A stretch of DNA of 11,252 nt, taken from the NCBI GenBank assembly GCA_003551805.1, contig PUNR01000119.1:1-11252 (forward strand), in the 5' to 3' direction. Below the pieces are notes generated by a model. It saw only the letters and a program-made list of their open reading frames with translations, was not told where the DNA came from and did no database searches. Positions 6,434 through 11,252 of this stretch are shown piece after piece (positions within the stretch are counted from its first letter, which is position 1; every line of letters starts with the position of its first letter). The position numbers were made by a program, and so were the translations under genes. This DNA comes from Loktanella sp. GTDB lineage: Bacteria > Pseudomonadota > Alphaproteobacteria > Rhodobacterales > Rhodobacteraceae.

Positions 6434-7726
6434 TCACACAAGCTTTCCGGCCGGATCAATCTTTGTCTTTCCACCCAAGTATTTATGCAGCACGGCGGGC
6501 AATTCAACCGATCCGTCTTCTTGCTGGCCATTTTCTACCACCGCGATCAGCGTGCGCCCCACGGCCAGCCCCGACCCGTTCAGGGTATGGACGAATTCCG
6601 GCTTGCCGCCACCGGCAGGGCGGAAACGGGCATTCATCCGCCGCGCCTGATAATCACCACAAACCGAGATAGAGCTGATCTCGCGGTAAGTATTCTGGCC
6701 GGGCAGCCAGACTTCGATATCATGCGTCTTGGTGGCACCAGCCCCCATATCGCCTGCGCATAGCACGACTGTCCGGTAAGGCAGTTCCAGCTTTTCCAGC
6801 ACGGTTTCGGCGCAGCGTGTCATGCGGTCATGTTCCGCGGCCGATGTATCCGGTGTTGTGATGCTGACCATCTCGACCTTTTCGAACTGGTGCTGGCGCA
6901 ACATGCCCGACGTATCACGGCCCGCCGATCCGGCCTCGGACCGGAAGCACAAAGTGTGGGCCACATGCCGACGGGGCAGGGTGGCTTCGTCAACCGTGTC
7001 ACCATTAACGATATTGGTCAGCGTCACTTCGGCGGTGGGGATCAGCCACCAGCCATTGGTGGTCTGGTACGAATCCTCGCCAAATTTTGGCAATTGGCCG
7101 GTGCCATACATCATGTCCTCGCGCACCATGACGGGGGTGATCGTTTCGGTCAGGGCGTGTTCATCGACATGCAGGTCAAGCATGAATTGCGCCAATGCGC
7201 GGTGCAGGCGCGCGACAGCGCCCGACAGCAGCACAAAGCGGCTGCCCGACAGTTTCGCCGCCGTCTCGAAATCCATGCCGGGCTTGATGCCGGCAATCTC
7301 GTAATGTTCGACCGGCGCAAAAGCATAGTTGCGCGGGTTGCCGTGGCGGCGGATTTCGACGTTATCCGCCTCGTCCTTGCCATCTGGGATGCTTGGATCA
7401 GGCAGATTGGGCAAGGTCGCCAGCAAATCGTTCAGCGCGGCATCCTGCGCCTTGGCCTGTTCATTCATCGCCGCGATCTGCGCTTTGCTTTCGGCCACGA
7501 TTCCGCGCAGACGCGCAAATTCCGCCTCGTCGCCGCGGGCTTTGGCGGCGCCTACTTCTTTAGAGGCTTTGTTCGCCTCGGCCTGCGCGGTTTCGGCGGC
7601 AAGGATCAGCTTGCGGCGCGCCTCGTCCAGCGCCAGCACCTGTGCTGCGACGGGTGCCAAGCCACGACGGGACAAAGCCGCATCAAACGCATCCGGGTTA
7701 TCGCGGATCAGGCGGATATCATGCAT
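6434..7726 (-). CDS. serS: Seryl-tRNA synthetase
   Basis: SerRS charges tRNA-Ser (and tRNA-Sec where present) with serine in two ATP-driven steps in the cytoplasm. The 430 residues match the bacterial enzyme's usual length. The N terminus MHDIRLIRDNPDAF is typical, followed by the long antiparallel coiled coil at about 28-102 that grips the tRNA long variable arm. The class II catalytic core follows: the serine-binding TAE loop at 231-233, motif 2 CFRSEAGSAGRDTSGMLRQH (260-279), and motif 3 around NGSGLAVGRTLIAVVENGQ (383-401). The ATG at 7724-7726 is preceded by AAGGAA (7739-7734, minus strand) seven bases upstream; the frame is open for 12 more codons but those do not look like SerRS. The gene is divergent from yajC and precedes the TspO-like gene. 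No T-box or other leader element was seen, as expected outside Firmicutes and relatives. Confidence 0.97.
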   Translation of the reverse strand: MHDIRLIRDNPDAFDAALSRRGLAPVAAQVLALDEARRKLILAAETAQAEANKASKEVGAAKARGDEAEFARLRGIVAESKAQIAAMNEQAKAQDAALNDLLATLPNLPDPSIPDGKDEADNVEIRRHGNPRNYAFAPVEHYEIAGIKPGMDFETAAKLSGSRFVLLSGAVARLHRALAQFMLDLHVDEHALTETITPVMVREDMMYGTGQLPKFGEDSYQTTNGWWLIPTAEVTLTNIVNGDTVDEATLPRRHVAHTLCFRSEAGSAGRDTSGMLRQHQFEKVEMVSITTPDTSAAEHDRMTRCAETVLEKLELPYRTVVLCAGDMGAGATKTHDIEVWLPGQNTYREISSISVCGDYQARRMNARFRPAGGGKPEFVHTLNGSGLAVGRTLIAVVENGQQEDGSVELPAVLHKYLGGKTKIDPAGKLV

Positions 7727-7994
7727 GGGTCGGTTCCTTGGCTTGGTTACTTGGTGCGACATATGCCGCAGATTTACGGCAGAGGAAAGTGCGCAGCCGC
7801 GCCATCGCCGACACGCGGCCTTTATTGCGCCGTCGCGCTAAATTCACGGCTTTGGCAAGCCTGCGCGATTGCATCGCACGCCCCCTTGCCCCATATGGCA
7901 GGGATAATTGGACCGTGTTGCAAATCACCTGCGCAGCTTTTAGGTTCTCGCGACCAACGGGCGGGACAGCCCAGACCAACACAAGGGATTTGAG
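7727..7994. other. Divergent intergenic region between serS and yajC
   Basis: These 268 bases must hold the promoters of serS (leftward) and yajC-secDF (rightward). Rightward, a plausible promoter lies at 7918-7946. Leftward, I found only the serS ribosome-binding site and no convincing -35/-10 pair. Two 8-base palindromes, CCATATGG (7891-7898) and CTGCGCAG (7929-7936), are present; the second lies in the spacer of the candidate yajC promoter. No tRNA, small gene or long hairpin was seen. Confidence 0.6.
7918..7946 (+). promoter_or_regulatory. Candidate promoter for yajC-secD-secF
   Basis: TTGCAA (7918-7923) and TAGGTT (7941-7946) are separated by 17 bases. The -35 matches the housekeeping consensus at four of six positions; the -10 keeps the key first T, the A and the last T only. 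Transcription would begin near 7953, about 42 bases before the yajC ATG. The 8-base palindrome CTGCGCAG fills part of the spacer. Confidence 0.35.
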
Positions 7995-8276
7995 ATGAGA
8001 CCTGCCGACCTTATTATGTTGCTGTTGATCTTCGGGATCATGTATTTCCTGCTGATCCGGCCACAGCAAAAACGGCTGAAAGAGCATAAAGCCCTGTTGG
8101 CCGCCCTGCGCCGCGGCGATCAGGTTGTCACCCAAGGCGGTGTCATCGGCAAGATCACCAAGGTCAAAGACGAAGTTGAAGAGGTCGAAGTCGAGATCGC
8201 ATCAGGCGTCAACGTGCGCGTGATCAAAGGCACCATTGTTTCCGTGCTGAACAAGACCGAACCCACAAAAACCTGA
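7995..8276 (+). CDS. yajC: Sec translocon accessory protein YajC
   Basis: YajC is a small single-pass inner-membrane partner of SecD and SecF; the complex joins SecYEG and aids export and membrane-protein insertion. The 93 residues show the family pattern: a membrane helix at about 5-21, the motif FLLIRPQQKRLKEH at the membrane exit, and a small cytoplasmic domain with RRGDQVVTQGGVIGKI. AAGGGA (7983-7988) is a good ribosome-binding site six bases before the ATG. It is the first gene of the yajC-secD-secF block, 22 bases ahead of secD. YajC is usually dispensable, unlike the severe export defect seen when SecD or SecF is lost. Confidence 0.96.
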   Translation: MRPADLIMLLLIFGIMYFLLIRPQQKRLKEHKALLAALRRGDQVVTQGGVIGKITKVKDEVEEVEVEIASGVNVRVIKGTIVSVLNKTEPTKT

Positions 8277-8298
8277 AGACGCCCGAAAAGGCCGCATC

Positions 8299-9960
8299 AT
8301 GCTGACTATCTCTTTTCCCAAGCAGATCATGATCTGGCTGACCGTTGTGGTCGGGCTGATGCTGGCCCTGCCTAACGGTTTTTACGGCCGTGTCGAAACC
8401 GCCAATGACGCACGCGCAGTGATCGCCAGCGGCCAGACCAATGCGGCACTGGAACAGGATGCCGGGCTTTGGCCCGGCTTTCTGCCGTCAAATCTGGTTA
8501 ATCTGGGTCTTGATCTGCGCGGCGGTGCGCATCTGCTGGTCGAAGTCGCAGTTGAAGATGTCCACGAAGCCTTCCTGGAAGGGTTCTGGCCACAGGTCCG
8601 CGATGTGCTGGCTGCCGAACGCGATACGGTCGGTTTTGTGACCCGCGAAGAAGGCGTGCCAAACGAATTGCGCGTGCGCATTTCGGAAACGGCAGGGGCC
8701 AACCGTGCCTTTGAACTGGTGCGCGGTCTGGGCCGTCCGGTGTCGACCTTTACGGGTGCGGCGTCGTCCAACATTGACGTGCGGCTGAACGGCAATCTGC
8801 TGGTCATTACGCTGAGCGAGGCTGAAATGTCCGCCGTCAATGAACGCACGATGTTGCAGACGCTGGAAATCATCCGTCGCCGCATCGACGAGGTCGGCAC
8901 ACGCGAACCCACGATCCAGCGTCAGGGCGCTGACCGTGTTCTGGTGCAGGTGCCCGGTGTCGGATCGGCCCAAGACGTCAAGGATTTGCTGGGCACGACT
9001 GCGCAGCTGACCTTTAACCCTGTTGTGGCGCGCACATCGGATGCCAACCAATCCCCCGGCACTGGCAATTTCATTGTGCCATCACAGGATGAACCGGGGC
9101 TGTATTACATCCTTGAACGCCGCCCTGTCGTGACGGGCGAGCAGTTGGAAAACGCCCAGCTTGATTTCGACCAGAACGGGCGGCCCGCTGTCGGTTTCCG
9201 GTTCAATACCTCTGCCGCGCGGATTTTCGGCGATTATACTTTGGCCAATATCGGATCGCCCTTTGCGATTGTTCTGGATAACGAAGTCATCTCTGCCCCG
9301 ACGATCCAAAGCCATATTCCCGGCGGGTCCGGCATCATCACCGGCAATTTCACGACCGAAGCCGCGACCAATCTGGCCGTGCTGCTGCGGGCGGGTGCCT
9401 TGCCTGCAGAACTGACGTTTCTGGAAGAACGCACCATCGGCCCCGAATTGGGGCAGGATTCCATTGATGCAGGCCGGTTGGCCGCGATGGTGGGTGGCGC
9501 GCTGGTCGTGCTGTTCATGGGGCTGACGTATGGTTTGTTCGGCTGGTTTGCCAACATCGCACTTGTCATCAATCTGGGGCTGATCTTTGGTCTGCTGTCG
9601 CTGATCGGTGCGACGCTGACATTGCCCGGTATCGCGGGGATCGTGCTGACCGTCGGCATGGCCGTTGATGCCAATGTGCTGGTGTTCGAACGTATCCGCG
9701 AAGAGATGAAAACCGCCAAAGGCCCCGCCCGCGCGATCGAGCTTGGCTATGAAAAGGCGCTGTCGGCGATTACCGACAGTAACTTTACCACCTTTATGGT
9801 GGCGGCGATCCTGTTCACGCTGGGGTCCGGCCCTGTGCGCGGCTTTGCGGTGACGCTGGGTCTGGGGATTATCACTTCGGTCTTTACTGCGATTTTCGTC
9901 ACCCGTTCGCTGATTTCCATCTGGTTCGCATATCGCCGACCCAAGACAATCGAGGTTTGA
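8299..9960 (+). CDS. secD: Protein translocase subunit SecD
   Basis: SecD, with SecF, uses the proton gradient to pull exported chains out of SecYEG on the periplasmic side. The 553 residues are a normal length for alphaproteobacteria and shorter than the 615 of E. coli. Order of parts: first membrane helix at about 8-25, the hallmark LGLDLRGG at 69-76, a large periplasmic region with RRRIDEVGTREPTIQRQG and the head subdomain, then five C-terminal helices. The conserved proton-path motif GMAVDANVLVFERIREE is present, with Asp457 at the position expected to be functionally critical. AAAAGG (8285-8290) lies eight bases before the ATG. The gene ends at TGA 9958-9960, four bases before the secF start. 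Confidence 0.97.
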   Translation: MLTISFPKQIMIWLTVVVGLMLALPNGFYGRVETANDARAVIASGQTNAALEQDAGLWPGFLPSNLVNLGLDLRGGAHLLVEVAVEDVHEAFLEGFWPQVRDVLAAERDTVGFVTREEGVPNELRVRISETAGANRAFELVRGLGRPVSTFTGAASSNIDVRLNGNLLVITLSEAEMSAVNERTMLQTLEIIRRRIDEVGTREPTIQRQGADRVLVQVPGVGSAQDVKDLLGTTAQLTFNPVVARTSDANQSPGTGNFIVPSQDEPGLYYILERRPVVTGEQLENAQLDFDQNGRPAVGFRFNTSAARIFGDYTLANIGSPFAIVLDNEVISAPTIQSHIPGGSGIITGNFTTEAATNLAVLLRAGALPAELTFLEERTIGPELGQDSIDAGRLAAMVGGALVVLFMGLTYGLFGWFANIALVINLGLIFGLLSLIGATLTLPGIAGIVLTVGMAVDANVLVFERIREEMKTAKGPARAIELGYEKALSAITDSNFTTFMVAAILFTLGSGPVRGFAVTLGLGIITSVFTAIFVTRSLISIWFAYRRPKTIEV

Positions 9961-9964
9961 TCAT

Positions 9965-10933
9965 ATGCGCCTGCGCCTGATCCCTGACGAAACCAACATC
10001 AACTTTTTCCGCTATGCCTGGATCACTTTCGGTGCATCGGCGGTGATGATGATGCTCTCGGTTGTGGTGTTTCTGGTCTACGGGCTGAATTTCGGTATCG
10101 ATTTCCGGGGCGGCACATCGATCCGGACGCAATCGACCGAACAGGTGGATGTCGCCGCCTATCGCAACGCGCTGACCCCGATGAACCTTGGTGATATCAG
10201 CATCACCGAAGTGTTCGACCCCACCTTTGGCCCCAACCAGAACGTCGCGATGATCCGTATTCAGGCGCAAGACGGCGACGAAAGCATTTCACCCCAGACC
10301 ATTGCCCAAGTGCAGGATGCACTGCGGTCCGTGGCCCCTGACATCACTTTTCCATCGGTCGAAAGCGTCGGGCCAAAAGTATCCGGCGAATTGATCCGCA
10401 CGGCGATCTGGTCGGTGCTGGGGGCGCTGACGGCGATTGTGATCTACATCTGGCTGCGCTTTGAATGGCAGTTCGCCGTTGGCGCAGTGGCCGCGCTGGT
10501 GCATGACGTGACGCTGACGATCGGGCTGTTCGCGCTGTTACAGATCAGGTTCGATCTGGCGATCATCGCGGCTATTCTGACCATTGTGGGGTATTCAATC
10601 AACGATACCGTAGTCGTGTTTGACCGCGCGCGTGAAAACCTGCGCAAATACAAATCCCGCCCTTTGGTCGAAGTGTTGAACATCTCGGCCAATGAAACGC
10701 TGAGCCGGACATTGATGACATCGGGTACCACCTTGCTGGCATTGATCGCATTGATCGTGCTGGGCGGGGATGTGATCCGTGGCTTTGTCTTTGCGATTGC
10801 ATGGGGGATCATTGTCGGGACGTATTCATCGCTCTATGTTGCGAAGAACATCGTGCTGATGCTGGGCGTGAAACGCGACTGGTCAAAGAAAGACCCTTCA
10901 GCAGGCACCAAATACGGTCACATCGACACATAA
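9965..10933 (+). CDS. secF: Protein translocase subunit SecF
   Basis: SecF is the RND-type partner of SecD. Its 322 residues match the E. coli length (323). The first helix is at about 17-39, followed by the family motif GIDFRGG at 44-50, a short periplasmic domain, and the C-terminal helix bundle. VGYSINDTVVVFDR (208-221) carries Asp214, the SecF counterpart of the SecD proton-path Asp, followed by RENL. The ribosome-binding site GAGGT (9952-9956) lies inside the end of secD, so translation is probably coupled. The stop TAA at 10931-10933 overlaps the ribosome-binding site of the next gene. Confidence 0.97.
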   Translation: MRLRLIPDETNINFFRYAWITFGASAVMMMLSVVVFLVYGLNFGIDFRGGTSIRTQSTEQVDVAAYRNALTPMNLGDISITEVFDPTFGPNQNVAMIRIQAQDGDESISPQTIAQVQDALRSVAPDITFPSVESVGPKVSGELIRTAIWSVLGALTAIVIYIWLRFEWQFAVGAVAALVHDVTLTIGLFALLQIRFDLAIIAAILTIVGYSINDTVVVFDRARENLRKYKSRPLVEVLNISANETLSRTLMTSGTTLLALIALIVLGGDVIRGFVFAIAWGIIVGTYSSLYVAKNIVLMLGVKRDWSKKDPSAGTKYGHIDT

Positions 10934-10945
10934 GGCGGAAACCCG

Positions 10946-11252
10946 ATGCGCCTGAACGAGATCAGATATAACGATTCCGTCCCGATTGACGGCTACGGTC
11001 CGGGCTTTTTCCGGATCGGCGGCAAGGTCACGCATGGGCCGGTGCTGGTGTTCCCCACCGGTGTTTCCGCGTGGGACGGGTTCGATGACACCGCTGCGAT
11101 CATTGACCGCGCGACAGATGTCGATGTCGTCTTTGTCGGTACCGGCGCGGAAATCGCGCATCTGCCAGCCACATTCCGCCAGACCCTGGAAGAGGCCGGG
11201 ATTGGCGTCGAAAGCATGGCATCGCCTGCCGCCTGCCGCACCTATAACGTGC
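10946..11252 (+). CDS. Mth938-like (NDUFAF3 family) protein, 3' partial
   Basis: The first 102 codons are present and the frame runs off the window. The N terminus MRLNEIRY, the central PVLVFPTGVSAWDG and the later DVVFVGTGAEIAHLP match the Mth938 fold family (COG3737), a small soluble alpha/beta protein whose mitochondrial relative NDUFAF3 helps assemble complex I. Full-length members are about 115-130 residues, so perhaps 15-25 are missing. The ribosome-binding site AAGGCGG (10932-10938) overlaps the secF stop codon and lies seven bases from the ATG, so the gene belongs to the yajC-secD-secF transcript. I recall this gene following secF in other alphaproteobacteria, with ccm genes for cytochrome c maturation next in some Rhodobacteraceae. 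The bacterial function is not established; a role in assembling respiratory membrane complexes is inference from NDUFAF3. Confidence 0.88.
   Translation, partial: MRLNEIRYNDSVPIDGYGPGFFRIGGKVTHGPVLVFPTGVSAWDGFDDTAAIIDRATDVDVVFVGTGAEIAHLPATFRQTLEEAGIGVESMASPAACRTYNV

Noticed and set aside
5495..6763. Long plus-strand open frame of 422 codons opposite the TspO-like gene and the end of serS
   Set aside because: Its product is an Arg/Gln/His-rich, low-complexity chain with no family resemblance, typical of the strand opposite high-G+C genes; both opposite genes are clearly real.
7891..7898. Palindrome CCATATGG upstream of yajC as an operator
   Set aside because: It is only 8 bases, its flanks do not extend the symmetry, and it lies upstream of the candidate promoter; chance is the simplest explanation.
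6830..7993. Plus-strand open frame of 387 codons opposite serS, ending just before yajC
   Set aside because: It is antisense to a fully recognisable SerRS and has no recognisable domains; no ribosome-binding site or codon pattern supports it.

Overview
The window reads as ordinary chromosome from a high-G+C alphaproteobacterium, most likely of the Rhodobacteraceae / Roseobacter group. That placement is an inference from remembered protein and gene-order resemblance (Atm1-type transporter wording, YajC-SecD-SecF followed by an Mth938-like gene, the style of the Der and SerRS sequences, and a 3' intergenic element typical of the family). It was not tested by any search. All genes are intact except the first and last, which are cut by the window edges. 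I see no transposase, integrase, phage gene, CRISPR array, tRNA or rRNA, and no gap between genes longer than about 270 bases.

Layout, left to right. (1) The C-terminal five sixths of an Atm1-type ABC exporter (1-1518, +) ends in a compact hairpin terminator that overlaps its stop codon. A small zinc-ribbon protein of the YjdM/PhnA family follows (1561-1896, +). (2) After a 230-base gap with a degenerate direct repeat and a candidate promoter comes yfgM-like / bamB / der (2127-5610, +). It links a Sec-associated TPR membrane protein, the BamB lipoprotein of outer-membrane assembly and the ribosome-assembly GTPase Der. The same order is known from Escherichia coli. (3) Two minus-strand genes follow: a Trp-rich, TspO-like multi-pass membrane protein (5600-6310), whose 3' end overlaps that of der by 11 bases, and seryl-tRNA synthetase (6434-7726). 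(4) A divergent intergenic region (7727-7994) separates serS from yajC-secD-secF (7995-10933, +) and an Mth938/NDUFAF3-like gene (from 10946), cut by the window end.

Functionally the window is dominated by envelope biogenesis. YfgM-like and BamB handle exported proteins on the periplasmic side, YajC-SecD-SecF drive Sec export using the proton gradient, and the Mth938-like protein belongs to a family tied to assembly of inner-membrane complexes. Der and SerRS are translation housekeeping genes. I did not find a convincing undescribed system. The points most worth a second look are small: a hairpin abutting the der ribosome-binding site, the der/TspO-like tail-to-tail overlap, a repeated-looking intergenic element after serS, the direct repeat before the yfgM-like gene, and the unusual TspO-like protein.
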